This document shows, piece after piece, positions 26,908 to 36,826 of a stretch of DNA of 64,000 nt. The notes beneath the pieces were generated by a model that was given only the letters and a program-made list of their open reading frames with translations, searched no databases and was not told the DNA's origin. Both the position numbers and the translations under genes were made by a program. The DNA comes from Salmonella enterica subsp. enterica serovar Typhimurium str. LT2 (GTDB lineage: Bacteria > Pseudomonadota > Gammaproteobacteria > Enterobacterales > Enterobacteriaceae). The stretch's first letter is position 1. Each line of letters starts with the position of its first letter. The DNA is taken from assembly GCF_000006945.2 (NCBI RefSeq), contig NC_003197.2, positions 2,232,001 to 2,296,000 on the forward strand. Direction: 5' to 3'.

Positions 26908-28069
26908 CGGTTGCTCCCTTCAGAAACGCGATCCATAAATCAAACAGCGCGTCGATCACTACCGCCAACGCAATCACCGGAATGACGCCCAACAGGACTA
27001 AATCAATGGCGCTGCTCAATAGCCCCTGAAACACCAGCGCGCCGAAACCTCCCGCGCCAATCAGCGCGGCGACGACGGCCATTCCCACTGTCTGGACCAT
27101 TACTACCCGCAGGCTACGTAAAAAGACCGGCAGCGCCAGCGGCAGTTGCACATGCCTGAAGCGCTGGCCGCTACTCATTCCCATGGCTCTTGCGCTCTCC
27201 AGCACATCGCGCGGCACCTGATTGAGCCCGGCGACCACGCCGCGCACCAGCGGCAATAACGCATAGAGCACCAGAGCTATCAGCGCAGGCGTCATGCCGG
27301 TTCCCGCGACGCCGAATGCGGCAAGCCACGGAAACTGTTTCACCAGCCCGGCCAACGGCGCGATCAGCAGGCCAAACAGCGCGACGGAAGGGATAGTCTG
27401 GATCACATTCAGTACGGTAAACACCGGCCCCTGGCGCGAGGCGGAAAAATAACACCAGACGCCCAACGGTAATCCGATCGCCAGCGCCGGCAGCACCGTG
27501 CCCGCCAGTAACATCAAATGTTGCACCAGCGCGGCATCGAAAACATCCTGGCGGTTGGTATACTCTTTCAGAAGCGAGAGGTTGTCGAACGTGCCTGAAA
27601 ACAGCAGCGCCAGCGGGACAATGACAATTTGCGCGTGCAGCAACCAGCGCCACAGCGGCCCAGTGGTAATACGGCGGATCGCATCGCTACAGGCCAGCAA
27701 CATCAGACCGAGGCCCAGCCACAATCCACTTCCCAGACTGGTACGCGCCAGCGGGCTGCCCTCCTGCGCCAACTGGGTCGCCGCCCTGCCGACTCCCCAC
27801 AGCATGACAATAAAAAGCGTCTGCGCCATCATCAGCGTCAGTACGCTACCGCGTTTACCGGGTACAAAGCACAGCGTAAACAGCGCGCATCCCGCGCCAG
27901 TCAGCATCCAGATGGTCGCCGGCCAGATCTCCCATAACTGGCGCCCCTCGCCGCTCACCAGACGATTCGGGGCGTAATTAATGAAAGGCAGCGCGACAGC
28001 AAGCAAGGTCAGAACAACCAACAGCAACAGCACACGATTAACCGTGATTTTTTTGGCAGCATCACTCAC
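26900..28069 (-). CDS. yehY: YehY, permease of the osmoprotectant ABC importer
   Basis: 389 residues, larger than YehW because of an extra N-terminal block of membrane helices; about nine hydrophobic segments in all. The EAA loop is visible as ESARAMGMSSGQRFRHVQLPLA. Second gene of the yehZYXW unit, 3 bp after yehZ. Family role: glycine-betaine/proline-betaine type uptake, low affinity in E. coli. Confidence 0.92.
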   Translation of the reverse strand: MSDAAKKITVNRVLLLLVVLTLLAVALPFINYAPNRLVSGEGRQLWEIWPATIWMLTGAGCALFTLCFVPGKRGSVLTLMMAQTLFIVMLWGVGRAATQLAQEGSPLARTSLGSGLWLGLGLMLLACSDAIRRITTGPLWRWLLHAQIVIVPLALLFSGTFDNLSLLKEYTNRQDVFDAALVQHLMLLAGTVLPALAIGLPLGVWCYFSASRQGPVFTVLNVIQTIPSVALFGLLIAPLAGLVKQFPWLAAFGVAGTGMTPALIALVLYALLPLVRGVVAGLNQVPRDVLESARAMGMSSGQRFRHVQLPLALPVFLRSLRVVMVQTVGMAVVAALIGAGGFGALVFQGLLSSAIDLVLLGVIPVIALAVVIDALFDLWIAFLKGATDD

Positions 28070-28072
28070 AGA

Positions 28073-28990
28073 TTACTTCACCCACCCTTTTTGTCGGAGG
28101 TAATCTGCGGCGACTTTTTTCGCATCCAGCCCTTCTACGGCGATTCTGGCGTTCAACTGTTGCAGCGTTTTCTCATCAAGGCTGGCGAAAACGGGCTGCA
28201 GCCAGTCGGCTATCTGCGGATAGGCCTGTAACACCGATTCACGCACTACCGGCGCGGGGGCATAGATAGGCTGGACGCCTTTTGGGTCGCTCAGGGTTTG
28301 CAGACCCAGCGCGGCGACAGGGCCGTCGGTGCCATACGCCATCGCGGCGTTAACGCCGGATGTTTGTTGCGCGGCGGCTTTGATCGTGACCGCCGTATCG
28401 CCGCCCGCCAGCGACAAGAGCTGGTTCTGATTCAAGGTAAAATCATAGGCTTTTTCAAATGCCGGCAGCGCATCCGCCCGTTCGATAAATTCCGCAGACG
28501 CCGCCAGTTTAAAAGTGCCGCCCTCTTTCAGATAACGGCTGAGATCGGCAAGCGAGGAGAGTTTATTTTTTTCCGCGATGTCCTGACGTATCGCGATGGT
28601 CCAGGTGTTGTTGGCCGGCGCAGGCGTCAACCAGACCAGCTTATTCTGCTCCGCATCCAGTTTTTTGACTTTCTCAAAGCCTTGCTTTGCATTTTTCCAT
28701 GCCGGATCGTTTTCATCTTTAAAAAAGAACGCCCCGTTACCGGTGTATTCCGGATAGATATCCAGCTCTCCGGCGGTAATCGCGCCACGAACGACTGGCG
28801 TCGTCCCGAGCTGAATTTTATTGACCGTTTTAACGCCGTGGCTTTCCAGTACCTGCAAAATCATGTTGCCAAGCAGTGCGCCTTCGGTATCAATCTTTGA
28901 CCCGACCGTCACGGGCGATGCCGCCTGTAGAGGTAAACTCACCGTCGCCAGCAACGCCAGCGAACTTACCCATAGCTTTGAGATCGTCAT
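28073..28990 (-). CDS. yehZ: YehZ (OsmF), periplasmic substrate-binding protein
   Basis: 305 residues with a signal peptide (about 1-23, cut after LQA). The mature protein is an OpuAC-type binding protein (VGSKIDTEGALLGNMILQVL; later ELDIYPEYTGNGAFFF, a typical ligand-cleft region). First gene of yehZYXW. A sigma-S-like -10 box sits about 48-55 bp upstream (29038-29045), consistent with the known RpoS control of this operon. Confidence 0.93.
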   Translation of the reverse strand: MTISKLWVSSLALLATVSLPLQAASPVTVGSKIDTEGALLGNMILQVLESHGVKTVNKIQLGTTPVVRGAITAGELDIYPEYTGNGAFFFKDENDPAWKNAKQGFEKVKKLDAEQNKLVWLTPAPANNTWTIAIRQDIAEKNKLSSLADLSRYLKEGGTFKLAASAEFIERADALPAFEKAYDFTLNQNQLLSLAGGDTAVTIKAAAQQTSGVNAAMAYGTDGPVAALGLQTLSDPKGVQPIYAPAPVVRESVLQAYPQIADWLQPVFASLDEKTLQQLNARIAVEGLDAKKVAADYLRQKGWVK

Positions 28991-29037
28991 GATGCTTTCC
29001 TCATCCTTTTACGGCCTTTTTCAGAGACTTGAGAAAA

Positions 29038-29045
29038 AAGCATAG
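29038..29045 (-). promoter_or_regulatory. Sigma-S-type -10 element of yehZYXW
   Basis: On the minus strand the sequence reads CTATGCTT, matching the RpoS -10 consensus CTAYRCTT, with its upstream C at the expected place. It lies 48-55 bases upstream of the yehZ ATG. Confidence 0.55.
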
Positions 29046-29170
29046 TTGAAAAGTCTGCGTTTAACCTGGGATTTTCCGCCAGTTTAAGTGACGTGGCAGG
29101 CAATAAAAGGGGGGACAGGAAAAGTCATTGCCAGACAGGGCGCTGCTATCGCGCCCTGTTGACGGCAGGC

Positions 29171-31468
29171 TTACAGTAGCTCGAACGATCCTTGTTTAAC
29201 GCGAGCGGAATCCACGCCGATAAAGACGTTGAACTTGCCGGGTTCCGCGTCATATTTCATCTGCTGATTCCAGAACTTCAACGCCTCGATATCAATCGGG
29301 AAACTCACGGTTTTACGTTCGCCGGGCTTGAGGGTGATTTTTTCAAAGCCTTTTAATTGCTTCACCGGGCGGCTCATTGACGCCGTGACATCCTGTAAGT
29401 ACATCTGGATGACCGTAGCCCCTTCGCGTTTACCGGTGTTCGTGACCTCTACGCTGGCCGTGACTTTGCCGTCGCGTTGCATTGTCGGTGAGGAGAGCGT
29501 GACGTCAGACACCGTAAATGTGGTGTAGCTCAGACCGTAACCAAACGGATAGAGCGGGCCATTCGCTTCGTCAAAATAACGTGAGGTGTATTTGTTTGGC
29601 TTTTCAGGATTATACGGGCGTCCCGTATTGAGATGGCTGTAATAGACCGGAATTTGTCCCACCGAACGCGGGAAGGAGATCGGCAGTTTGCCTGACGGGT
29701 TGTAATCGCCAAACAGCACATCGGCAATGGCGTTGCCGCCTTCCGTCCCGGCAAACCAGGTCTCCAGAATCGCATCGGCCTGTTGATCTTCTTTTACCAG
29801 CGCCAGCGGTCTGCCGTTCATTAATACCAGTACCAGCGGCTTACCGGTGGCTTTCAGAGCGGTGATTAAGTCGCGCTGACTCTGCGGAATGGTGATATTG
29901 GTACGGCTGGAGGCTTCATGCGCCATCCCCTGCGACTCGCCTACCACTGCGACCACCACATCGGCCTGTTTCGCCGCCTGTACGGCCTCATCAATCATCG
30001 CCTGCGGTGAGCGCGGATCGATTTTCACCGCCTCTTCATACAGGTTTAAGAAATCGACGATGCCTTTATCATTAGTGATATTCGCCCCTTTGGCATAGAG
30101 GATCTTCGCCCCGTCGCCGACGGCATTTTGAATACCCGCCAGCACCGTCACTGACTGATTCGCGACCCCAGCAGCAGACCAGCTTCCCATTACATCACGT
30201 TGACTGTCGGCCAGCGGCCCAACAACGGCAATGGTGCCCGATTTTTTCAGCGGCAGCGTTTCCAGCCGGTTTTTCAGCAGTACCACACTTTCCCGCGCCA
30301 CTTCCCGTGCCTCTTTACGATGCAGGCGGCTTTCGGCATTGGTGTCCACCGGGTCGCTCTCTTTCGGCCCCAGATGGCTATAGGGGTCGTTAAACAATCC
30401 CATGTCATATTTTACGTTGAGCACATGGCGCGTCGCGTCGTCCAGTTCCGCCATCGTCACTTTGCCCGACTTAATCAGACCCGGCAGATATTTGCTGTAA
30501 TACTCATCCGCCATGCTCATATCCACCCCTGCCTTTAGCGCCACGCGCACCGCATCTTCCGGGTCGGCCGCGGTACCGTGTTTAATCAGTTCTTTAATAG
30601 CGCCGTGGTCGGAAACGGTAATTCCCTTAAAGCCCCACTCATCGCGCAGGACATCTTTCAATAGCCAGGAATCTGACGTCGCAGGCGTGCCGTTCAGCGA
30701 GTTCAGCGCCACCATCACCGCGCCGCTCCCCGCATCCAGCCCCGCTTTGTACGGCGGCATGTAGTCATTAAACAGACGCTGGGAACTCATATCCACGGTG
30801 TTGTATTCTTTACCGCCTTCAACGGCGCCATAGGCGGCAAAATGTTTCACGCTGGTCATCACCGAATAGCGGTCCGCCGGGCTTTTGCCCTGCATCGCTT
30901 TCACCATGGTTTCGCCCATGATAGAGGTTAAATATGTATCTTCGCCAAAGCCTTCGGAGGCGCGTCCCCAACGCGGATCGCGGGAGACATCCACCATCGG
31001 CGCCCAGGTCATATTCAGGCCGTCGTCCGCCGCTTCATACGCCGATACGCGTCCTACGGTTCTTACCGCATCCAGATTAAAAGAAGAAGCCAGACCGAGG
31101 CTTATCGGGAAGACGGTTCGCTGGCCGTGTACCACGTCATAGGCAAAAAAGAGAGGAATTTTCAGGCGGCTCAACGCCATCACCTGATCCTGCATTTGAC
31201 GGATATCCTGGCGGGTGACGGTATTGAAAATCGCCCCTACCTGCCCGTCTTTGATCATCTCGCGAATCGCTTCTTTCGGGTTATCAGGGCCGACGCTAAT
31301 CAGACGTAACTGACCAATTTTTTCATCAACAGTCATTTTCTTGAGTAAATCCGTGACGAACGCGTCGCGCGCTTCGGGCGTCAGCGGGTGATTGCCAAAC
31401 AGGTTTTCCGCCAATGCTGGCTGCATCGCCAGACTCACAGCAACACCTACTGAACATAACCATTTCAT
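29171..31468 (-). CDS. bglX: BglX, periplasmic beta-glucosidase (GH3)
   Basis: 765 residues with a signal peptide (to about residue 20, ALA/EN). GH3 N-terminal barrel with the catalytic nucleophile Asp in GITVSDHGAIKEL (about residue 287), middle alpha/beta sandwich domain and C-terminal fibronectin III-like domain (VTNTGKREGATVIQMYL). Hydrolyses beta-glucosides in the periplasm. Single gene, divergent from dld with a 266-bp gap. Confidence 0.95.
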   Translation of the reverse strand: MKWLCSVGVAVSLAMQPALAENLFGNHPLTPEARDAFVTDLLKKMTVDEKIGQLRLISVGPDNPKEAIREMIKDGQVGAIFNTVTRQDIRQMQDQVMALSRLKIPLFFAYDVVHGQRTVFPISLGLASSFNLDAVRTVGRVSAYEAADDGLNMTWAPMVDVSRDPRWGRASEGFGEDTYLTSIMGETMVKAMQGKSPADRYSVMTSVKHFAAYGAVEGGKEYNTVDMSSQRLFNDYMPPYKAGLDAGSGAVMVALNSLNGTPATSDSWLLKDVLRDEWGFKGITVSDHGAIKELIKHGTAADPEDAVRVALKAGVDMSMADEYYSKYLPGLIKSGKVTMAELDDATRHVLNVKYDMGLFNDPYSHLGPKESDPVDTNAESRLHRKEAREVARESVVLLKNRLETLPLKKSGTIAVVGPLADSQRDVMGSWSAAGVANQSVTVLAGIQNAVGDGAKILYAKGANITNDKGIVDFLNLYEEAVKIDPRSPQAMIDEAVQAAKQADVVVAVVGESQGMAHEASSRTNITIPQSQRDLITALKATGKPLVLVLMNGRPLALVKEDQQADAILETWFAGTEGGNAIADVLFGDYNPSGKLPISFPRSVGQIPVYYSHLNTGRPYNPEKPNKYTSRYFDEANGPLYPFGYGLSYTTFTVSDVTLSSPTMQRDGKVTASVEVTNTGKREGATVIQMYLQDVTASMSRPVKQLKGFEKITLKPGERKTVSFPIDIEALKFWNQQMKYDAEPGKFNVFIGVDSARVKQGSFELL

Positions 31469-31734
31469 GTTGAGTCTCTCTTTATCTTTATCCCGACGAG
31501 GCGGTAAAAACAGAATAAAAACCGCAGTTTGCCATAAGCCTAAACGCGAGAGGAGAAGAAAGCGAAGGTTATTCTCCTAATTTTCCGCACAGTCGAATAC
31601 ACAACCGCCAGCAAATGGTATCAAGGCGGCAAATGAATACCACCAACACAGAAACAATTTGAATGAGAAAGCGTATTGTCATACAAAGCGCTATGCTTAA
31701 CGCTGATATTTTGTCCCACCACAAGGAGTGGAGA

Positions 31735-33465
31735 ATGTCTTCCATAACAATGACTGATAATAAAACGTTCCTGAATGAGCTGGCCCGCCTGGTAGGCCAT
31801 TCTCACCTGCTGACAGACCCCGCCAAAACCGCCCGCTATCGCAAGGGTTTCCGTTCCGGTCAGGGCGACGCGCTGGCCGTTGTTTTCCCGGGTTCATTAC
31901 TGGAACTGTGGCGTGTGCTCAACGCCTGCGTTAACGCTGACAAAATTATTCTGATGCAGGCCGCCAACACCGGTCTGACGGAAGGCTCCACGCCGAACGG
32001 CAACGACTACGATCGCGATATTGTGATTATCAGCACCCAGCGGCTGGATAAGCTGCACTTACTGGATAACGGCCAACAGGTTCTGGCCTGGCCCGGTACG
32101 ACGCTCTATGCGCTGGAAAAAGCGCTTAAACCGCTGGGCCGTGAACCGCACTCGGTGATTGGTTCGTCGTGTATCGGCGCGTCGGTCATCGGCGGTATCT
32201 GTAATAACTCCGGCGGCTCGCTGGTGCAGCGCGGCCCGGCCTATACCGAGATGTCGCTCTTTGCCCGTATTGACGACCAAGGCAAACTGCAACTGGTCAA
32301 TCATCTGGGTATCGATCTTGGGCATACGCCGGAGCAGATCCTGAGCAAGCTGGATGATGAACGGATTAAAGATGAGGATGTGCGTCACGATGGTCGTCAT
32401 GCGCACGATCACGACTACGTGACGCGGGTACGAGATATCAACGCCGATACGCCCGCCCGCTATAACGCCGACCCGGACCGTTTGTTTGAATCTTCCGGCT
32501 GCGCCGGAAAACTGGCGGTTTTTGCCGTTCGCCTTGATACCTTTGCAGCGGAAAAAAATCAGCAGGTTTTTTATATCGGCACCAATCAGCCCGCGGTACT
32601 GACTGAAATCCGTCGGCATATTCTGGCGAACTTCGACAATCTGCCAGTGGCGGGAGAATATATGCATCGCGATATCTACGATATTGCGGAGCAGTACGGT
32701 AAAGATACCTTTCTGATGATCGATAAACTCGGCACCGACAAGATGCCATTCTTTTTCACGCTAAAAGGCCGAACCGATGCGATGCTGGAAAAAGTAAAAT
32801 TTTTCCGTCCGCATTTCACCGACCGCGCGATGCAGAAATTCGGCCATCTGTTTCCCAGCCATCTGCCGCCGCGAATGAAAAACTGGCGCGATAAATATGA
32901 GCATCATCTGCTGTTAAAAATGGCGGGAGACGGCGTCGCAGAAGCGCAACGCTGGCTGAATGAATTTTTTAAATCCGCTGAGGGCGGTTTCTTCACCTGT
33001 ACGCCGGAAGAAGGCAGCAAAGCCTTCCTGCACCGCTTCGCCGCTGCTGGCGCAGCGATTCGTTATCAGGCCGTACACGCTGATGAAGTGGAAGATATCC
33101 TGGCGCTGGATATCGCCCTGCGCCGCAACGATACCGACTGGTTCGAGCATCTGCCGCCGGAAATCGACAGCCAACTGGTACATAAACTCTATTACGGTCA
33201 CTTTATGTGCCACGTTTTTCATCAGGACTATATCGTGAAGAAAGGCGTCGACGTCCATGCGCTGAAAGCGCAAATGCTCGAGTTGTTGCAGGCGCGCGGG
33301 GCACAATACCCGGCGGAGCACAACGTTGGACATCTGTATAAAGCGCCGGAAACGCTGACGCGTTTTTATCGGCAAAATGACCCGACCAACAGTATGAACC
33401 CCGGTATCGGCAAAACGAGTAAGCGGAAATTCTGGCAGGAAAATACGCCCGACGAAACGCATTAA
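31735..33465 (+). CDS. dld: Dld, quinone-dependent D-lactate dehydrogenase
   Basis: 576 residues from ATG 31735 (MSSITMTDNKTFLNEL) with AAGGAG upstream; an extension to 31663 is not conserved. A peripheral membrane flavoenzyme oxidising D-lactate to pyruvate and passing electrons to quinone. The FAD-binding PCMH region shows ANTGLTEGSTPNG and SSCIGASVIGGICNNSGGS. A few residues longer at the C-terminus than E. coli Dld. Its product, pyruvate, is the signal of BtsSR encoded in the same window. Confidence 0.95.
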   Translation: MSSITMTDNKTFLNELARLVGHSHLLTDPAKTARYRKGFRSGQGDALAVVFPGSLLELWRVLNACVNADKIILMQAANTGLTEGSTPNGNDYDRDIVIISTQRLDKLHLLDNGQQVLAWPGTTLYALEKALKPLGREPHSVIGSSCIGASVIGGICNNSGGSLVQRGPAYTEMSLFARIDDQGKLQLVNHLGIDLGHTPEQILSKLDDERIKDEDVRHDGRHAHDHDYVTRVRDINADTPARYNADPDRLFESSGCAGKLAVFAVRLDTFAAEKNQQVFYIGTNQPAVLTEIRRHILANFDNLPVAGEYMHRDIYDIAEQYGKDTFLMIDKLGTDKMPFFFTLKGRTDAMLEKVKFFRPHFTDRAMQKFGHLFPSHLPPRMKNWRDKYEHHLLLKMAGDGVAEAQRWLNEFFKSAEGGFFTCTPEEGSKAFLHRFAAAGAAIRYQAVHADEVEDILALDIALRRNDTDWFEHLPPEIDSQLVHKLYYGHFMCHVFHQDYIVKKGVDVHALKAQMLELLQARGAQYPAEHNVGHLYKAPETLTRFYRQNDPTNSMNPGIGKTSKRKFWQENTPDETH

Positions 33466-33486
33466 CACCGTGCGGTTTACCGTGAA

Positions 33487-33512
33487 GCCCGGCGGCGCGA
33501 TGCCTGCCGGGC
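33487..33512. repeat. REP-like hairpin between dld and pbpG
   Basis: Arms GCCCGGC (33487-33493) and GCCGGGC (33506-33512) around a 12-base loop, in the 57-bp space between convergent dld and pbpG. It probably protects or ends both transcripts. Confidence 0.55.
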
Positions 33513-33522
33513 CTGCGGCGAC

Positions 33523-34470
33523 TTAATCGTTCTGTGCGGTTTGCGCTCCGGCACTGGCGCTGGCTGCCGCCATTTGCGCGGCTTTTTGCTTTTTATAGCT
33601 CAGCGCGGCAGCCGGAACGGGCATGACTTTACCGGTTTCAATCCATGTACGCAGGCGGCTGGCGTCCGCAAAGTGGGTATATTTGCCGAACGCGTCCATG
33701 ACCACCAGCGCGACCGGTTTGTTATTGATCACGGTACGCATCACCAGGCAATGCCCCGCCGCATTGGTAAATCCGGTTTTCGTTAACTGGATATTCCAGT
33801 TATCACGGTAGACCAAATGGTTGGTATTGCGAAACGGCAGCGTATACGCCGGATGCGAGAATGTCGCCATGTCTTCGCGCGTGGTGCTTAGCTGGCCAAT
33901 CAGCGGGTATTGCTTCGTGGCAATCAGCAATTTTGTTAAATCCCGCGCGGTCGAGACGTTATGAATCGACAGCCCCGTAGGCTCAACGAAGCGGGTATGC
34001 GTCATGCCCAGCGCTTTCGCCTTCGCATTCATCGCTTTAATAAATGCGTTATAACCGCCAGGATAATAGTGCGCCAGGCTTGCCGCCGCACGGTTTTCGG
34101 ATGACATCAACGCCAGCAGCAACATATTTTTGCGGCTAATTTCGCTGTTCAGGCGCACGCGGGAGTAAACCCCTTTCATTTCCGGCGTCTGGCTGATATC
34201 GACCTTCAGTATTTCATCCAGCGGCAATCGCGCGTCGAGCACGACCATCGCTGTCATTAATTTGGTTATCGAGGCAATCGGACGCACCAGATCCGGGTGG
34301 TTCGAATAGATCACTTTATTGGTGTTGAGATCAACAATCATTGCGCTACCGGAGGCAATCTCAGGTTGAGACGCCGCGGTTGTCGCTGCCGTTTTCGCCA
34401 CAGCCTGCGGGGCAAAAGGTACGGCCAACATCAGAGCAAGGCTCAGGAATGAAGCTCGGAATTTCAGCAT
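33523..34470 (-). CDS. pbpG: PbpG (PBP7), D-alanyl-D-alanine endopeptidase
   Basis: 315 residues with a signal peptide (about 1-25). The three serine-peptidase motifs are present: SITK (nucleophile Ser, about residue 67), SEN (about 124) and KTG (about 211). It cleaves D-Ala-meso-DAP cross-links in peptidoglycan. The C-terminus is Ala/Gln-rich. It stands alone and is convergent with dld. Confidence 0.94.
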   Translation of the reverse strand: MLKFRASFLSLALMLAVPFAPQAVAKTAATTAASQPEIASGSAMIVDLNTNKVIYSNHPDLVRPIASITKLMTAMVVLDARLPLDEILKVDISQTPEMKGVYSRVRLNSEISRKNMLLLALMSSENRAAASLAHYYPGGYNAFIKAMNAKAKALGMTHTRFVEPTGLSIHNVSTARDLTKLLIATKQYPLIGQLSTTREDMATFSHPAYTLPFRNTNHLVYRDNWNIQLTKTGFTNAAGHCLVMRTVINNKPVALVVMDAFGKYTHFADASRLRTWIETGKVMPVPAAALSYKKQKAAQMAAASASAGAQTAQND

Positions 34471-34635
34471 GATGAGATTTCTGATAATGATTCACGCGCG
34501 TCGTAACGCACACCGCCTGAGCTAAGATTATACTCAAGCTAGCAGTGGCATCATAGCGGCACGCCAGCGTTGCCGCTACAGAAGAATCGTCAGCAAATGC
34601 TGCATTGCTGGCTTTTGCGCCAGCCCTTTTTCTCA

Positions 34636-35223
34636 TCAGAACAGGCGGTAGCCGTATCCCCACAGGATCACGGTGATCGCCAGTAGCACCTCCAGGACCA
34701 GCACGCCGATAGCGAGCGTCGAACTGGAGAAGCTTAATCCTTCCTCTCTATTAATGTTAAGGAAAGTCGGAATACCCAAATACAGCAAATAGCCGGTGTA
34801 AAAAAGCGCGACAGCGCCGACCAGTGCGCATAGCCATACCAGGGGATAGAGCGCCACCAGACCACTTAAAAACAGCGGCGTCGCGACATAGCCGGCAAAA
34901 ACCATACAGCGCGCAAGCGATGGCCGTTGCGGATAGTTTCGCGCCATCCACCAGATGACGCGTCCCATCACCGCGACGCCCGCCAGCATCACGCCGTAGA
35001 ACAAGACCGCCAGCGCAAAAGCGGTAAACAGCGAGAGTTGTAACACGTTGCCGTCGCCAAAATTCCAGCCGATTTGCGTCGTGCCGATAAAGGCGCAGAC
35101 GACGGGAATCGCCGCCATCAGCAAAACATGGTGCGTATAGTGATGCGAAACAGTTTCGTTTTCGCTTTTGATCACCTGCATTTCCCGATCGGGATGGGAA
35201 AAAAGCCCCCATACATGGTTCAT
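34636..35223 (-). CDS. yohC: YohC, Yip1-family inner membrane protein
   Basis: 195 residues from ATG 35223 (MNHVWGLFSHPDREMQVIK), the family start. Five predicted membrane helices after a short cytoplasmic N-terminus. The function is unknown. It is divergent from yohD (158 bp between starts), and 165 bp separate it from pbpG upstream of which it ends. Confidence 0.88.
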   Translation of the reverse strand: MNHVWGLFSHPDREMQVIKSENETVSHHYTHHVLLMAAIPVVCAFIGTTQIGWNFGDGNVLQLSLFTAFALAVLFYGVMLAGVAVMGRVIWWMARNYPQRPSLARCMVFAGYVATPLFLSGLVALYPLVWLCALVGAVALFYTGYLLYLGIPTFLNINREEGLSFSSSTLAIGVLVLEVLLAITVILWGYGYRLF

Positions 35224-35381
35224 ACTGCCCCCTTCTGCTGCCTCAGATGCCAGTATGTTCAAGTATAATTCAGTTTCTGGTTATTTTATGAACAATGGCA
35301 AAATAGTCTCCGGCAAAACGTCGGCTTTGCCGCGCACGCCTCTTGCCAGGGTGTATGCTTAATGCCGGAGGTGGTTTACGC

Positions 35382-35951
35382 ATGGATATCAACACGCTTA
35401 TTACGCATTATGGCTATGCGGCGCTGGTTATCGGCAGTATGGCCGAAGGTGAAACCGTTACCCTGTTGGGGGGCGTCGCGGCGCATCAGGGATTGCTCAA
35501 GTTTCCGCTGGTGGCGGCGGCTGTCGCGCTGGGAGGGATGATGGGCGATCAGCTACTTTATCTGTTAGGACGATGCTATGGCGGGAAGATCCTGCGTCGT
35601 TTCCCCCGTTATCATACGAAGATTCGTCGCGCGCAGAAAATGATCCAACGCCATCCGTATCTGTTTGTGATCGGCACGCGTTTTATGTACGGCTTCCGGG
35701 TGGTTGGCCCGCTGCTGATTGGCGCCAGCCGCCTGCCGCCTAAAATTTTTCTGCCGCTGAATATTGTAGGCGCGCTGATCTGGGCGCTGCTGTTTACCAC
35801 GCTGGGATATCTTGGCGGCGAGGTGATCGCGCCATGGCTGCACGACCTCGATCAGCATCTCAGGCACGGGGTCTGGCTGATTCTGGCCATCGTCCTGGTG
35901 GTGGGCGTGCGCTGGTGGCTGAAAAGACGCGGCAAAGCGGAGGCCCGTTAA
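35382..35951 (+). CDS. yohD: YohD, DedA-family membrane protein
   Basis: 189 residues from ATG 35382, with GGAGGT upstream. DedA/SNARE-associated fold: EGETVTLLGGVAAHQG near the N-terminus and GTRFMYGFRVVGPLLIGAS in the middle, with a basic C-terminal tail after the last helix. Members act in membrane homeostasis, some as undecaprenyl-phosphate or lipid flippases; this member's role is not established. Confidence 0.9.
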   Translation: MDINTLITHYGYAALVIGSMAEGETVTLLGGVAAHQGLLKFPLVAAAVALGGMMGDQLLYLLGRCYGGKILRRFPRYHTKIRRAQKMIQRHPYLFVIGTRFMYGFRVVGPLLIGASRLPPKIFLPLNIVGALIWALLFTTLGYLGGEVIAPWLHDLDQHLRHGVWLILAIVLVVGVRWWLKRRGKAEAR

Positions 35952-35962
35952 ACCCGATGGTA

Positions 35963-35990
35963 TCCGGATGGCATAACGCCGCCATCCGGC
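35963..35990. repeat. REP element between yohD and yohF
   Basis: CCGGATGGC (35964-35972) and GCCATCCGG (35981-35989) form the typical REP stem with a short loop, between two convergent genes. Confidence 0.75.
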
Positions 35991-35999
35991 ACCCGGCGT

Positions 36000-36761
36000 T
36001 TATTTTGCGTTGAATTGCGGATTCGCCAGCATAAACCCGCCGTCGACAATCAGCGACTGACCGGTGGTGTAGCTTGCTCCTTCCGAACACAGCCAGGCGA
36101 CGAGGCTGGCTATTTCATGCGTAGAACCTGGTCGGGCGATAGGGATTGAGGGTTCCGATCCCGGCTCAATGTCGCTGTCATCCATATCATTCATCGGCGT
36201 GGCGATAGCGCCTGGCGCGACGGCGTTGACCAAAATATGATGCTCAATCAGTTCCAGCGCCATGGATTTAGTCAATCCCCCCAACGCATGTTTCGCCGCG
36301 GTATAGGCGCTGGCTTGCGGAAGCGGCGTATGCTCATGGACGGAGGTGATGTTGATAATGCGCCCTCCCTCTCCTTGTTTAATCATATGCCGGGCGGCGA
36401 TCTGCGCGCAGAGAAACGCGCCATCGACGTCCACGGTAAAAATTTGCCGCCACTGCGTAAACGGCATATCAATAAACGCGGATTTGGTCATCGCCCCGGC
36501 ATTATTGACCAGCACGTCAACGCGCCCCAGGCGCTGAATAAGATGTTCAATGGCCTGCGCGCCCTCGGGTAACTGGCTCAGGTCAAGATGAATGGTCTCT
36601 GCCCGCACACCAAACTGCGCCGCTTTTTTTGCCGTCTCCTGCGCGCCGCGTTCATCGGAATGCCAGGTGATACCAATATCAAAACCGTTTTGTGCTAATA
36701 ACAACGCACACGCTTTGCCAATTCCCGAATCTGATGCCGTTACAATTGCGACTTTGGTCAT
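36000..36761 (-). CDS. yohF: YohF, short-chain dehydrogenase/reductase
   Basis: 253 residues from ATG 36761 (MTKVAIVTASDSGIGKAC); a longer frame reaches into mdtQ and is not conserved. Classical SDR with the TASDSGIG cofactor loop, NNAGA, the catalytic Ser in INITSVHEHT, and YTAAKHAL (YxxxK, about residues 157-161). NAD(P)H-dependent oxidoreductase of unknown substrate. It lies 66 bp after mdtQ on the same strand. Confidence 0.9.
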   Translation of the reverse strand: MTKVAIVTASDSGIGKACALLLAQNGFDIGITWHSDERGAQETAKKAAQFGVRAETIHLDLSQLPEGAQAIEHLIQRLGRVDVLVNNAGAMTKSAFIDMPFTQWRQIFTVDVDGAFLCAQIAARHMIKQGEGGRIINITSVHEHTPLPQASAYTAAKHALGGLTKSMALELIEHHILVNAVAPGAIATPMNDMDDSDIEPGSEPSIPIARPGSTHEIASLVAWLCSEGASYTTGQSLIVDGGFMLANPQFNAK

Positions 36762-36826
36762 ATTCCTCTCCGGATGAATCATACACAGCCTAAGTATAGG
36801 AACCCTGTCTGAATCATCCGGAAAAA

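Noticed and set aside
28298..28900. 200-residue frame opposite yehZ
   Set aside because: Antisense shadow of a real binding-protein gene; Arg/Gln-rich, no motif.
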